A DNA stretch of 64,000 nt from Silvibacterium dinghuense (lineage in GTDB: Bacteria; Acidobacteriota; Terriglobia; Terriglobales; Acidobacteriaceae). Location of the stretch: contig NZ_SDMK01000004.1 in assembly GCF_004123295.1 (NCBI RefSeq), positions 364,544 through 428,543 of the forward strand. Reading direction: 5' to 3'. Position 1 is the stretch's first letter. Each line of letters begins with the position of its first letter. The notes under the pieces are model-generated. The model was given only the letters and a program-made list of their open reading frames with translations, did no database searches and was not told the origin of the DNA. Position numbers and translations under genes: made by a program. Positions 28,204-37,800 of the stretch are shown in pieces.

Positions 28204-28400
28204 GCCGGGACTGGCCGTCCAGGCCTTTCGCTTCGCGTGGCGCTCCCGCTGGCCGCGATCCGGCATAGTGGCCGGGTGCCCCACCCATGACAGGCAGTCG
28301 GTCATGGGTGGGTCTCACACCGATCCAAAAGTAAGAACAGGGTCTCCACATCTCGAGTCCGGCGTCCAACATCCTTCGCTGGCCGGATGGGCGTAGTGGG
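28204..28400. repeat. 50-bp unit plus CCCATGAC hairpin repeat
   Basis: One CGCTTCGCGTGGCGCTCCCG unit, then GGGTGCCCCACCCATGAC...GTCATGGGTGGG (28268-28312): the same outer clamp as the 101-bp element but with a CCATGAC inner stem. No gene is seen in 28204-28514. Confidence 0.65.
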
Positions 28401-28514
28401 TGTCTCGATACGCGGCGCATGGCAGGAACAGCTTCGCTATTCTAATCGGACTTAATTGGTCGCATATTGCGCCCCGGCTGCGGGCGCGGATGCGGGAGAC
28501 GAGGCGAAGAAGCG

Positions 28515-29687
28515 ATGGCCCACCTGCAGGCGAAGACGGTACGGCTCTGGTACCGGGTGCATAAGTGGACGAGCCTGATCTGCACGGCGCTGCTGCTGGT
28601 GGCCTGCGTGACGGGGCTGCCGCTGGTCTTCCACGATGAGCTGGATACGCTGCTGGAGCCGCATGCCAGAGCGGCATCGGTGCCCGAGGGAACACCGCGG
28701 GCGAGCGTGGACCCGATGCTGGCCGCGGCCGAGGCGCGCTTTCCTGCTCTGCATCCGTTCTCGATTGCGTGGGACGACGATGAGCCGCGCGTCTTCGTGA
28801 ACATGAGTCCGGTGGACCAGCCGAAGGACGGCGAGGTCAAATCGATGATCTTCGATGCGCACACCGGCAGTCTGCTCGAGGTGCCGCAGGATCGCTTCGA
28901 CCTGACGAGCTTTCTGCTGCAACTGCACAGCGAAATCTTTCTGGGGCTGCCGGGCGAGCTGACGATGGGGCTGATGTCGCTGACCTTCGTGATCTCGCTG
29001 GTGTCGGGTGCGCTGGTCTATGGGCCGTTCATGCGGCGGCTGGACTTCGGCACCTATCGGCGGGAGGGAGCGCGGCGGACGCGGTGGTTCGATCTGCATA
29101 ACCTGCTGGGCATCGTGACGCTGACGTGGGCCTTCGTGGTGGGAGCGACGGGCGTGATGAACGCACTCTCGGCGCCGCTGTTCGGCCTGTGGCGCGCGCA
29201 GACACTGCCGCAGATTCTGAAGCCGTATCACGGCAGGCCGGTGCCGTCGCACTTCCGCCCGGTGCAGGCCTCGGTCGACGCGGTTGCGGCTTCATTGCCG
29301 CAGATGGAAGTCGCAGCGGTGCTGTTTCCGAACAAGGTCTTCGGCAGTCCGCGGCACTTTGTGGTGTGGGCAAAGGGCAAGACGCCGCTGACCTCGCGCA
29401 TGGAGACGCCGACGCTGGTGGACGTGGAGACAGGCGCGCTGATCCACACCGGCGGCCTGCCCTGGTATCTGCGCGGGCTCGAGCTCTCGCGGCCGCTGCA
29501 CTTCGGCGACTACGGCGGGCTGCCGCTCAAGATCCTGTGGGGGCTTTTCGATGCGGTGCTGATCGTAGTGCTGGTGAGCGGCGTGTACCTGTGGCTCTCG
29601 AAGCGGAAGACTCCTCTGGAGCGCGATCTGAACCGGCTGGTGGAGCGGGAAACCCGCAAAGAACTGCAGGAGGTACACGTCGCATGA
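28515..29687 (+). CDS. PepSY-associated transmembrane protein (iron-regulated membrane protein type)
   Basis: A 390-residue inner-membrane protein of the PepSY_TM family. N-terminal helix 1 (SLICTALLLVACVTGLPLVF) follows the typical WYRVHKW lead-in, then PepSY-like periplasmic parts, two central helices (GLMSLTFVISLVSGALVYGP; LTWAFVVGATGVMNAL) and a last helix (LIVVLVSGVYLWLSKRK). Such proteins often accompany siderophore receptors and are proposed to act as ferric reductases or PepSY regulators. Start at 28515, after GAGGCGAAGAAGCG. Its stop overlaps the next small gene. Confidence 0.85.
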   Translation: MAHLQAKTVRLWYRVHKWTSLICTALLLVACVTGLPLVFHDELDTLLEPHARAASVPEGTPRASVDPMLAAAEARFPALHPFSIAWDDDEPRVFVNMSPVDQPKDGEVKSMIFDAHTGSLLEVPQDRFDLTSFLLQLHSEIFLGLPGELTMGLMSLTFVISLVSGALVYGPFMRRLDFGTYRREGARRTRWFDLHNLLGIVTLTWAFVVGATGVMNALSAPLFGLWRAQTLPQILKPYHGRPVPSHFRPVQASVDAVAASLPQMEVAAVLFPNKVFGSPRHFVVWAKGKTPLTSRMETPTLVDVETGALIHTGGLPWYLRGLELSRPLHFGDYGGLPLKILWGLFDAVLIVVLVSGVYLWLSKRKTPLERDLNRLVERETRKELQEVHVA

Positions 29688-29860
29688 AACCGGCTGCGAA
29701 GCTGACAGAGGTGTATCGCATACCGGCGGTACTGGCCGCCATCACTGCCGTGGGACTGCTTTCGGCCCTGCTCGGCGACGGGGTGTGGGATGCCCTGTCG
29801 TGGCTGCTGCTGGCAGTGCCGGTGGGGATCATCGCGTACTGCATGGGGCGTCCGCGCTAG
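29684..29860 (+). CDS. 58-residue two-helix membrane protein, coupled to the PepSY gene
   Basis: ATG at 29684 overlaps the preceding stop codon (ATGA). The 58-residue product starts with KPAAKLTEVYRIP and has two hydrophobic segments (about 15-30 and 40-53: AVLAAITAVGLLSALL; LLLAVPVGIIAYCMG). GCAGGAGG lies upstream inside the PepSY gene. Small companions of this type are often found after PepSY_TM genes; the function is unknown, possibly a subunit of the same membrane complex. Confidence 0.7.
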   Translation: MKPAAKLTEVYRIPAVLAAITAVGLLSALLGDGVWDALSWLLLAVPVGIIAYCMGRPR

Positions 29861-30241
29861 GTCGTATCGACATAGAGCCATAAGAAAGGATTGTCATTTC
29901 GACCGGAGCAGGACAGCTTTATCGTCCTGCGCAGCGGAGAAACCTGCAGTTCACCTGGGCCGGAGAAAACTGCAGGTTCATCCACTTCGCTCGCCTTACG
30001 GCTCTCTCCGGTCGGAATGACATTGCGATACATATGTCGCTCATTTTCTGTCTGGATATAGGGGGATACGGCCTAGATGTGTCCACCTAAGCCGTGACGC
30101 GATTGGTCATCCCGAGCGAGCACCGAGCCATCCCGCCCCGGCGAAGCTTGAGTGGGCCACCGTCGGGTTCGTGCCTGTGCAAACAAACCGCAGGTCCCTC
30201 CACTTCGCTCGCCTCTGGCTCGCTCCGGTCGGGATGACAAA
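29861..30241. repeat. Composite of two intergenic repeats
   Basis: 29861-29952 (GTCGTATCGACATAGAGCC ... AACCTGCAGTTC) matches a block at 57484-57576 inside the interrupted ribosomal region. It is followed by degenerate CCACTTCGCTCGCC...CGGTCGGAATGACA, and at 30188-30241 by a good CAGGTCCCTCCACTTCGCTCG...GGGATGACAA copy. No gene is visible in 29861-30276. Confidence 0.7.
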
Positions 30242-30276
30242 TCAGAAGAGTGCTTGTCTCCGCTTAGCCGGGCTGC

Positions 30277-31341
30277 TTAGCGCGCTACAGCTGTGAGCGC
30301 GGCGGATTCGGCGGCGACGGCGCGGAGATCGGCGGCGAGCTCGTCGACGCGCTCGAGCGAGGAGTCCCACGAGAACATGAAGCGGGCCGAGCCGCCGATG
30401 AAGGTGTAGAAGCGCCAGCCGCGCTCGCGGAGCGCCTTCTCGGCGGCCGCGGAGAGCTTGATGAAGACGGCATTGGCTTCGACCTTGAAGTAGAGCTCGA
30501 GGCCGGGGACGCCGGTGATCTGCTCGGCGAGGCGGCGGGCGCAGGCGTTGGCGTGCGCGCCGTTGCGCAGCCAGGTGCCGTCGGAGAGCAGGCGCACCCA
30601 GGGCGCGGAGAGATAGCGCATCTTCGAGGCCAGCTGGCCGGCCTGCTTGCAGCGGTAGTCGAAGTCTTCGGCGAGTTTGGGATCGAAGAAGATGATGGCC
30701 TCGCCGACGGCCATGCCGTTCTTGGTGCCGCCGAAGCAGAGCACATCGACGCCGGCCTTCCAGGTGATGTCGGCAGGGCTGCAGCCCAGGCTGGCGCAGG
30801 CGTTGGCGAAGCGGGCGCCGTCCATGTGCAGGCGCAGGTTCAGCTCGCGGCAGACCTCGGAGATGGCTTTGACCTCTTCGACGGTGTAGACCTGACCAGT
30901 CTCGGTAGGCTGGGTGATGGTGACGACGCGCGGCTTGGGGAAGTGGATGTCGTTGCGGCGCGTGGCCAGCGAGCGGATATCCTCGGGCGTCAGCTTGCCG
31001 TCGGACGAGGGCACGGCCAGCAGCTTCGAGCCGTTGGAGAAGAACTCGGGCGCGCCGCATTCGTCGGTCTCGACGTGGGCGGCGTCGGAGCAGATCACCG
31101 AGTGATAGCTCTGGCAGAGCGAGGCCAGCGCCAGCGAGTTGGCGGCGGTACCGTTGAAGGCGAAGAAGACCTCACACTCGGTTTCGAAAAGGGCCCGGAA
31201 GGCATCGGCGGCGCGGGCGGTCCAGATATCGCCGCCGTAGGCGGGCTCGTGACCGTGATTGGCCTCCTGCATGGCCTGCCAGGCCTCGGGACAGATTCCT
31301 GCGTAGTTGTCGCTGGCGAATTGCTGAACGTGGTCGGCCAT
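30277..31341 (-). CDS. Threonine aldolase family PLP enzyme
   Basis: A 354-residue fold type I PLP enzyme of the beta-eliminating lyase/threonine aldolase family. N-terminal FASDNYAGICPEA, HEPAYGGD, FNGTAANSLAL (phosphate-binding), HMDGARFANA (the PLP-nitrogen Asp) and FGGTKNG with Lys207 as Schiff-base residue are all present. It cleaves L-threonine or L-allo-threonine to glycine and acetaldehyde; low-specificity LtaE is the nearest named type. The start at the second in-frame Met (31341) matches the family N-terminus. No operon partner. Confidence 0.85.
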   Translation of the reverse strand: MADHVQQFASDNYAGICPEAWQAMQEANHGHEPAYGGDIWTARAADAFRALFETECEVFFAFNGTAANSLALASLCQSYHSVICSDAAHVETDECGAPEFFSNGSKLLAVPSSDGKLTPEDIRSLATRRNDIHFPKPRVVTITQPTETGQVYTVEEVKAISEVCRELNLRLHMDGARFANACASLGCSPADITWKAGVDVLCFGGTKNGMAVGEAIIFFDPKLAEDFDYRCKQAGQLASKMRYLSAPWVRLLSDGTWLRNGAHANACARRLAEQITGVPGLELYFKVEANAVFIKLSAAAEKALRERGWRFYTFIGGSARFMFSWDSSLERVDELAADLRAVAAESAALTAVAR

Positions 31342-31557
31342 GCCGGGGAATACACCTCTCAAGCGTCATTCCATCAGGAGCGCAAGCATGGTGCGGTGAG
31401 GAACCCGATGGTTGCCGGAACGGCCACATCCCTCAGCGAGGACGCCACCTTGCCCGGGAGCAGGTTGGCGTTGAGCGCACCGGCTCAACTCTTGATGACC
31501 TTCCAGAATAGATGACTGCGAAGGCGCGTGCAATCAGGGCTCAGGGCTCAGATAAAA

Positions 31558-31818
31558 ATCCCACGTCTCAACGGCGAGACGTGGGGCACCCGGAGTTCTT
31601 CCCTCTTTCAAGAGAACAAAATCTCAATCGCGACCAGAGGAAGCGGAGGCCGAAGGCGATTCGCTCGGCGCGAAGCCGCGTACCTTCCCACCCAAGCGGA
31701 GCTTGGATGGGGCACCCATTTTCGTTTTCACCGCGCAGGTCCCACATCTCGAACAAAACGAGATGTGGGGGCACCCGGGGTTCTACATCTGCACCTATTC
31801 CCTGCACCCTGTTTCCCG
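31558..31818. repeat. Repeat cluster: GTCTC and ATCTC palindromes, CCAAGC hairpin, 7-bp repeats
   Basis: A period-7 CAGGGCT tandem at 31538-31556 is followed by CCCACGTCTC/GAGACGTGGGGCACCC (31560-31592), a reverse 50-bp unit (about 31,625-31,665), CCCAAGC...GCTTGGATGGGGCACCC (31690-31723), an ATCTC palindrome (31740-31777) and decayed CACCCTG heptads (31782-31818) at the DUF7009 stop codon. The 479-bp gap 31342-31820 holds nothing else I can support. Confidence 0.7.
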
Positions 31819-31820
31819 GC

Positions 31821-32204
31821 TCAGCAGGCGGCTCCGGCGTTGGGGTTGGGAAAGGTATCGACGTTCTCGGCGTCGCTGAGGTCGAGGCAGGCGAAGTCCT
31901 TTTCGAGGATCACGTCGAGCGTGCCCTGGGGCGCGATGTCGAGCGTGGCGTAGATGCCGACCTCCCGGCCGCCGGTCCAGCGCTCGATGACCGGCTGCGG
32001 CACATGCACGGTGACCTGTCCCGCGGTGTAGCGCACGGCCATCTCCGGCGCCGACGCGTCGGGAATGAGCGCATAGGCGAGGAAGGCCTCGGGCTGCGGC
32101 GCGAAGCGGACGATCTCGCGGACCGGCTCACCGGCGCGGAGCTTTGCCGCCTCGGAGACGGCGATGCGGAGGCGGATGCTGTTGCCCTTGATGCGGAGTT
32201 TCAT
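31821..32204 (-). CDS. DUF7009-type small protein next to FdhD
   Basis: A 127-residue cytoplasmic protein that starts KLRIKGNSIRLRI and has an acidic C-terminus with FACLDLSD, then NPNAGAAC. I recognise it as the short beta-rich family (DUF7009) commonly found beside fdhD. It begins 24 nt after the fdhD stop codon on the same strand, so the two are probably one transcript; a role in molybdenum-cofactor enzyme maturation is inference from this linkage only. Confidence 0.65.
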   Translation of the reverse strand: MKLRIKGNSIRLRIAVSEAAKLRAGEPVREIVRFAPQPEAFLAYALIPDASAPEMAVRYTAGQVTVHVPQPVIERWTGGREVGIYATLDIAPQGTLDVILEKDFACLDLSDAENVDTFPNPNAGAAC

Positions 32205-32228
32205 ACGAGTCCTTTCGCCTGCTCTCGA

Positions 32229-33149
32229 TCAGGCGATGAGCCTTTCTGCTCCATGGTAGATGTTGCAGCGATCGTGGCGCAGGAAGGCGAGCAGGGTGAT
32301 GTCGAACATGCGGGCGACGCGCACGGCGAGCGATGACGGCGCGCCGATGGCGACGACGATAGGGATGCCGGCCATGACGCTCTTCTGCAGCAGCTCATAG
32401 CTGGCGCGGCCGGAGAGCAGCAGAACCTTGTCGCGCAGCGGCGTGAGGTCGTCGAGGAACATGCGGCCGATGAGCTTGTCGAGCGCATTGTGACGGCCGA
32501 CATCTTCACGACAGAGGAGCAGCTGCCCTTCGGCATCGAAGAGCCCCGAGGCGTGGATGCCGCCGCTGTGCGCGAAGCCGGTCTGCGCGGCGCGCATCTT
32601 CTCCGGCAGGGTGAGGAGCATGGAGACAGGCACGCGAACGCTGCTGCGGACAGGCGCGGGGCAGACCGAACGCAACGCAAGCAGCGAGGCCTTGCCGCAG
32701 ACACCGCAGCTCGAGGTGACGTAGAAGTTGCGCTCGACCGAGGGCAGGCGCGGCTGCGCTTCGGCGGTGAGGCGCACGAGCACGACATTGCGCGCCGAGG
32801 CTTCGTCGAAATCACCGTCCGCCGGGGCGGACGCGCTTTGCAAGGCGGCACGCGACTGCGCGAGATAGAGAATTTCCTCGATATCAAGAGAATCGGCGAG
32901 GATGCCCTCGGTCATGAGGAAGCCGGCGGCGAGCGCGAAGTCGTCGCCCGGCGTGCGCATGGTGATGGCGATGGACTTGCTCCGGCGCTGATCGGCAGAA
33001 CCGTATTCGAGACGGATTTCGAGCGGCTCCTCGAGAGCGACCGCGTCGGTCTGCGCGGTGAAGCGGCCATCTTCATAGCGAAGGATGCGGATATTGCGAT
33101 CGGCTTCGCCGGACGGTACATCCGCCGGAACTGCGGGATCGATAGCCAT
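32229..33149 (-). CDS. fdhD: Formate dehydrogenase accessory sulfurtransferase FdhD
   Basis: A 306-residue protein with all FdhD marks: RTPGDDFALAAGFLMTEGI (65-83) and the CGVCG motif at 148-152, whose cysteines carry sulfur from IscS to the molybdenum/tungsten bis-MGD cofactor of formate dehydrogenase. C-terminal KLIGRMFLDD and SGRASYELLQK segments match the cofactor-binding lobe. No formate dehydrogenase or other molybdoenzyme gene is in this window, so the client is elsewhere. First gene of a likely fdhD-DUF7009 unit. Confidence 0.92.
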   Translation of the reverse strand: MAIDPAVPADVPSGEADRNIRILRYEDGRFTAQTDAVALEEPLEIRLEYGSADQRRSKSIAITMRTPGDDFALAAGFLMTEGILADSLDIEEILYLAQSRAALQSASAPADGDFDEASARNVVLVRLTAEAQPRLPSVERNFYVTSSCGVCGKASLLALRSVCPAPVRSSVRVPVSMLLTLPEKMRAAQTGFAHSGGIHASGLFDAEGQLLLCREDVGRHNALDKLIGRMFLDDLTPLRDKVLLLSGRASYELLQKSVMAGIPIVVAIGAPSSLAVRVARMFDITLLAFLRHDRCNIYHGAERLIA

Positions 33150-33176
33150 GCACTCTATTGTGACGCAAGGGTGGAC

Positions 33177-33452
33177 TGCTGCGCGCAGGGCGACCCGCCT
33201 TCGGGGATTGGCTGTCCAGGCCTTACGCCTTCGGCCTGCTGCGCGCTGGTCGCGCTCCGTGTCCGCACGGACAGGAGAAACCGCAGGTCCCTAGACTCGC
33301 TGCGCTCGCTCGGGATGACAGTTTTTTGTTTGTCAGGGAATCGTGCTGCCCCACTCAAGCCAAAACCGGGCTTGAATGGGCTACCCGTCCACTGTTTTTG
33401 TTTGACAGGGGTCGTGCTCTCCCACGTCTCAGAATCGAGACGTGGGGCACCC
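33177..33452. repeat. Repeat cluster with TCAAGC and GTCTC hairpins
   Basis: A partial 50-bp unit (33,195-33,255), a CAGGTCCCTAGACTCGCTGCG...GGGATGACA copy (33,281-33,322), a CCCCACTCAAGCC/GGCTTGAATGGG hairpin (33,349-33,384) and CCCACGTCTC/GAGACGTGGGGCACCC (33,421-33,452). Confidence 0.7.
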
Positions 33453-33460
33453 GGGGTTCT

Positions 33461-33495
33461 ACACCCTATTCCCTATACCCTATTCCCTACACCCT
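33461..33495 (-). repeat. 7-bp tandem repeat with five GGG tracts on the minus strand
   Basis: On the minus strand GGGTGTA, GGGAATA, GGGTATA and GGGAATA units lead to a further GGG: five G3 tracts with uniform 4-nt loops, ending 4 nt from the stop codon of the formylglycine-generating-enzyme gene. This is the cleanest G-quadruplex-type copy in the window. Confidence 0.8.
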
Positions 33496-33498
33496 CGC

Positions 33499-34455
33499 TC
33501 ACCGCGCGCAGCGGAAGCCGATGTTCGACGTGGAGCTGTCCGGGGTATTCGAGGTGCGGGCGGCGACGCGATAGCGGTTGCAGTAGGAGGCGTGGCAGAG
33601 GAACGATCCACCCTTCATCACTTTGGCTTCACCGTTCGCAGGGCCGGTGGGATTGGGCTGCGGGTTCGCAGCCTGCTCCGATGCGGTCGCGGGGCTGAAC
33701 CAGTCCGCGCACCACTCCCACACGTTGCCGACCGGCGAAGAGAGGCCGTAGCCGTTAGGCGGGAAGGCATCGACCGGGCTGGTACCGCTGTAGCCGTCCT
33801 CTTCGGTGTTGTGATTCGGAAACTGCCCCTGCCAGATGTTGCAGAGATGTTTGCCGTCGGGCGTGAGCTCGTCTCCCCAGGGATAGAGCTTCTGCTCGAG
33901 ACCGCCGCGCGCGGCGAACTCCCACTCGGCTTCGGTGGGCAGCCGCTTCCCTGCCCACGCGGCAAAGGCCTGCGCGTCGCTCCAGGAGACGTGCACCACG
34001 GGATGATCGGCGCGGCTGTCGATGTTCGAACCCGGACCTTCGGGCGCGCGCCAGGATGCGCCGAAGACCTGGCACCACCAGGGCGCGGCGGCAGCAGTGT
34101 CGGCGACCAGCTCCGCAAAGCGCTCGCGGGGCAGATGCAGCCAGAAGACGAAGGACCATTGATAGCGCTCGGCCTCGGTGAGGTAGCCGGTGGCCTCCAC
34201 AAAGCGTGCGAACTGCGCGTTGGTCACCGGCGTGATATCGATGGCGAAGGGCGAGAGCTCGACGGGACGGATCGGACCTTCGCCGTCAGCAGGAAAGCCG
34301 TGGGGGTAGTCGGTGCCCATGAGGAAACGTCCGCCGGGGAGGGGAATCATGGCGCCGGTTTCCGACGCCTGTGCCGCAGGAGCGAGCGCAGGGATGAGCG
34401 TGACGAAGTTGGAGGCTCGGCCGGGGGTGCAGCAGCTGGGTTTGTCTTCGCTCAT
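33499..34455 (-). CDS. Formylglycine-generating enzyme (sulfatase-modifying factor)
   Basis: A 318-residue FGE-sulfatase domain protein. Segments in order: GGRFLMGTD, HPVVHVSWSDAQAFAAWAGKRLPTEAEWEFAARGG (split across residues), YPWGDEL, NVWEWCADWF, and the active-site block LCHASYC with Cys287 and Cys292, followed by NTPDSSTSNIGFRC. Both redox/copper-binding cysteines of genuine FGE are present, unlike many FGE-like proteins. The enzyme oxidises the Cys in a sulfatase's CxPxR motif to formylglycine. No secretion signal is seen from the ATG at 34455. It lies downstream of receptor 3 and a sulfatase on the same strand, which supplies a client. Confidence 0.92.
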   Translation of the reverse strand: MSEDKPSCCTPGRASNFVTLIPALAPAAQASETGAMIPLPGGRFLMGTDYPHGFPADGEGPIRPVELSPFAIDITPVTNAQFARFVEATGYLTEAERYQWSFVFWLHLPRERFAELVADTAAAAPWWCQVFGASWRAPEGPGSNIDSRADHPVVHVSWSDAQAFAAWAGKRLPTEAEWEFAARGGLEQKLYPWGDELTPDGKHLCNIWQGQFPNHNTEEDGYSGTSPVDAFPPNGYGLSSPVGNVWEWCADWFSPATASEQAANPQPNPTGPANGEAKVMKGGSFLCHASYCNRYRVAARTSNTPDSSTSNIGFRCAR

Positions 34456-34493
34456 GCTTTGGGGCTCATGTGTCTTCTTTGGATGATATGCCG

Positions 34494-34870
34494 GGTGCCC
34501 CACCCATGCCCGAAGCTGGCATAGGTGGGGCACCCGAGGCAGTGGGTGTATCAGGGCACGACTTCAGTCGTGCCGCAGGGTGCCTGAATGCAGGGGCTTC
34601 AGCCCCTGCACGAGCCAGATCTCAGGGGCTAAAGCCCCATTTCCAAGATCTTTTTTATGGCACGGCTGAAGCCGTGTCCTGATACAAGCTCCCTGCAGTC
34701 CTGTTCGCGGTGAAAACAACCGCGGTCCCTCCACTTCGGCCGGGATGACGGAGTGTATCTGGTGGATAGCACGATCCCACGTCTCAAAATCGAGACGTGG
34801 GGCACCCGGCAACACTCCCGGATTGCGACCAGCGGGAGCGGAGGCCGAAGGCGAAAGGCCTGGCCGGACA
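34494..34870. repeat. Cluster of short hairpin repeats of four types
   Basis: GTGCCCCACCCATG...CATAGGTGGGGCACCC (34494-34535). Then four compact hairpins at 34,552-34,682: GGCACGACTTCAGTCGTGCC, GCAGGGGCTTCAGCCCCTGC, AGGGGCTAAAGCCCC and GGCACGGCTGAAGCCGTG. Then a GGTCCCTCCACTTCGG copy, CCCACGTCTC/GAGACGTGGGGCACCC (34776-34807) and a reverse 50-bp unit ending at the receptor stop codon. No gene in 34456-34873. Confidence 0.75.
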
Positions 34871-34873
34871 GTC

Positions 34874-37800
34874 CTAAAACGTGTATCGGGCCGCGACCTG
34901 CAGCTGGCGCGGGTTGGAGGCCGAGGTGATCTGGCCGTTGAGGCTGTTGCCGACGACGGCGGTCGGCGCGCTGAGGATGGGATGGTTCAGCGCGTCGAAG
35001 GCATCGAGGCGGATGTTCAGGTTCGACTGGTGCCAGCGCGTGATGGGGAAATTGCGCTGCAGGCTGAGGTTGAGCTGGTCGGTGCCGGGCGCGCGCAGGC
35101 CGTTGCGGCTGGCGTTGCCGAAGGTGTACGAAGCGGTATCGACATAGCACGCGGTGTTGAACCACTCGGTGGTGGTGTGCGGCGCGTTCCTGTTGCCGTT
35201 GCAGAGCTGCGTGGGCCGCGTGAGTGTGCCGGCATTGGCTGCGTCGTAGCTCATGCTGGGCGTAAAGGGCAGGCCGGTCTGATAGCTGTAGATCGGCGAG
35301 AGCGCCCATCCGCCAACCACGGTGGAGAGCAGGCGCGCGTTGTTCAGATATGCGCGGCCGCGGCCGAAGGGCAGCTCCCACACGCCGCTGAGCACGTAGC
35401 GCAGGCGCACGTCGTTGTCCGATGAGGCGTAGTTGGCGTTCTTGTCGTAGTTGTTCTGGATGGTGTCACCCGCGCCGCAGGTATCGCAGAGATCCATGGC
35501 CGGGTTGATGATGTCGAAGGCGTGGCCATAAGTGAACGAGTTCAGGAATCCGATGCCGTGCGCGAAGCGCTTTTCGAGCTTGGCGGAAAGGCCGTTGTAG
35601 TTGCTCGCGTTCCAGTTGCCGACGGTCTTCACCGGCGCATCCGTGTACTTGGCCAGCGGACGGCGCGAGGCCACGGTGGTGGAGTTGAGCACGGTGGGCT
35701 GGTTGCCCTGGCCGAGGCCGACGAGCTGCACGCCGTGGTTGCCGACGTAGTTGGCCTCGAAGAGCAGGCCTCCCGGCAGGAGCTTCTGCACGCTCAGGCT
35801 CCACTCCTCGACGTAGGGCATCTGGAAGTGCAGCGGCCAGCTGACCAGCGTGGAAGTCGCGCTGGGCACGAGCGTAAAGTCAGAGGCTGAAATTGCCGTG
35901 GGACGCGGGATGGAGGCCGTGGAGCTGAGCACGAAGCCGGTGGAGGGATTGAGCTGATCGCTGCTGATGGTCTCCGATCCATAGCCGTAAAAGGGCGGGT
36001 TGTCGGTGAGACGATTGGTGACGCCGGTGCCCTCGTCCTGCGCATAGAAGATGCCGTAGGAGGGGCGCACGGTCATGTCCTTCACGCCGGGCACGCGATA
36101 GGCGAGGCCGATGCGCGGAGCGATGTTGTTCGTGTCGCCGTAGAGCAGGCCGCGCGGCAGGCGGCTGTCCCCGGAGAAGATGAGCTGGCCGTAGAGCGGG
36201 CTGTCCTGGTCGAGGATGAAGTTGCCCATGTGATTCTGGGTTTCGATGTAAGGCGCGGCGTACTCGTAACGCAGGCCGAGATTCAGCGTGAGCGAGGGCG
36301 TGACGGTCCACTGATCGGTGACGTAGCCGCCGAGGAACCAGCCGCGCTCGATGGCCTCGGCCACGGTGCCGGTGGTGAGAGTATCCGCGTCGCCAAGGAG
36401 CAGATCGGCGACGGCGTTGCCGGTGCTGCTGCGCGCGCCGGGGTTCTGGGTGAAGACGCCGTCGAAGCCGAAGGTGCTGCGGCCGTTCGAGGCTGCGAAG
36501 GTGGTCGGGCGGATGAGCATAAACTCGCCGCCGGTCTTGAGCACGTGGCGTCCGATGGACTTCGAGATGTTATCCGACCAGTCCCATACGCCGGAGGACT
36601 TGCGCAGCGGCGCGTTGCCGCAGCAGCCGGCCATGGCGCCGAGCTGGGCGTAATTGGAGACGCTGAAGAAGGGCGTGCCGCTGTCGATCTGGGAGTCGAG
36701 GCTGCCGGTGATGATCGGGTCGCGGGCGACGGTGCTGTCGGAGTCGATGGAGATGGACGTCCATGAGAAACGGAAGTCGTTGATGAGCGTAGGGCCGAAG
36801 ATGCGCGTGTAGCCGACGCCGACCCCCGAAGAGTCGATGTTCTGCTGGCCGGGGTCCTGCGCGGGAGCGGGCAGCGTCGCATCCTGCGAGGTCACGGCAT
36901 TGACGCGCGAGTAGCGGGCAAAGGCGCTGTCATTCGCACCCAGCTGCACGTCGCCGCGCACCACGCCGTTGCGCTTGTCGATGCGCTCGGGAACATTGCG
37001 GCGATAGAGGTCGCCGCCGTCATTGGGCAGCGGGTACCAGTCCACCAGCTGCTGGCCGATGGCGTTGATGCGCTCATTGGGGATGTTGTTCTGCGCGAAC
37101 TGCGTGCGCGTGGCGGTGGTGCCGGTGCCCTCGGTGGTGCTGGGATCGTAGATGGCCGTGGTGCCGAAGTCGCCGGCGCGCTGCAGCGCCGTCGGCACGG
37201 TGGTGCTGGAGGTCGACTCCACGCGATCGTGATAGCCCTCGTAGGCGCCGAAGAGCCATGCGTGATCCTTGCGGATAGGGCCGCCGAGCGAGCCGCCGTA
37301 CTGGTTGAGCACCAGCAGCGGATTCGAGGTGGCGAAGTAGTTGGTCGCGTTCAGCTCGTTGTTCTGGATGAACTCATAGGCCGAGCCGTGAATCTCATTG
37401 GTGCCGGATTTTGTAATGGCGTTGACGACCGCGCCGGCCGAGGCTCCGAACTCGGCGGAGAAGTTGCTGGTCTGCACGGTGAACTCCTGCAGCGCATCGA
37501 TGGGCGGACGCACCATGTCGCGGGCATCGTTGTCGAGACCGCGGAGGTAGTTCACGTTGCGCGCGCCGTCGAGCAGGAAGGCATTCTGCAGGCCGGAGTT
37601 GCCGTAGGCGACGAAGGTGAGGTCGCGTCCCGCGGCCTCGGGCGTGGTGCCGGGGATGGTCCTGGCCGCATCGAGATAGTTGCGTCCCTGCAGCGGCAGC
37701 TCGGTGAGCGTGCGCGAGGAGACCACCTGCGCGATGGTGTCGGACCTGGTCTCGAGCAGCGGTGCGTCGCCGGTGACGGTGACGACCTGCTCCGAGCGGC

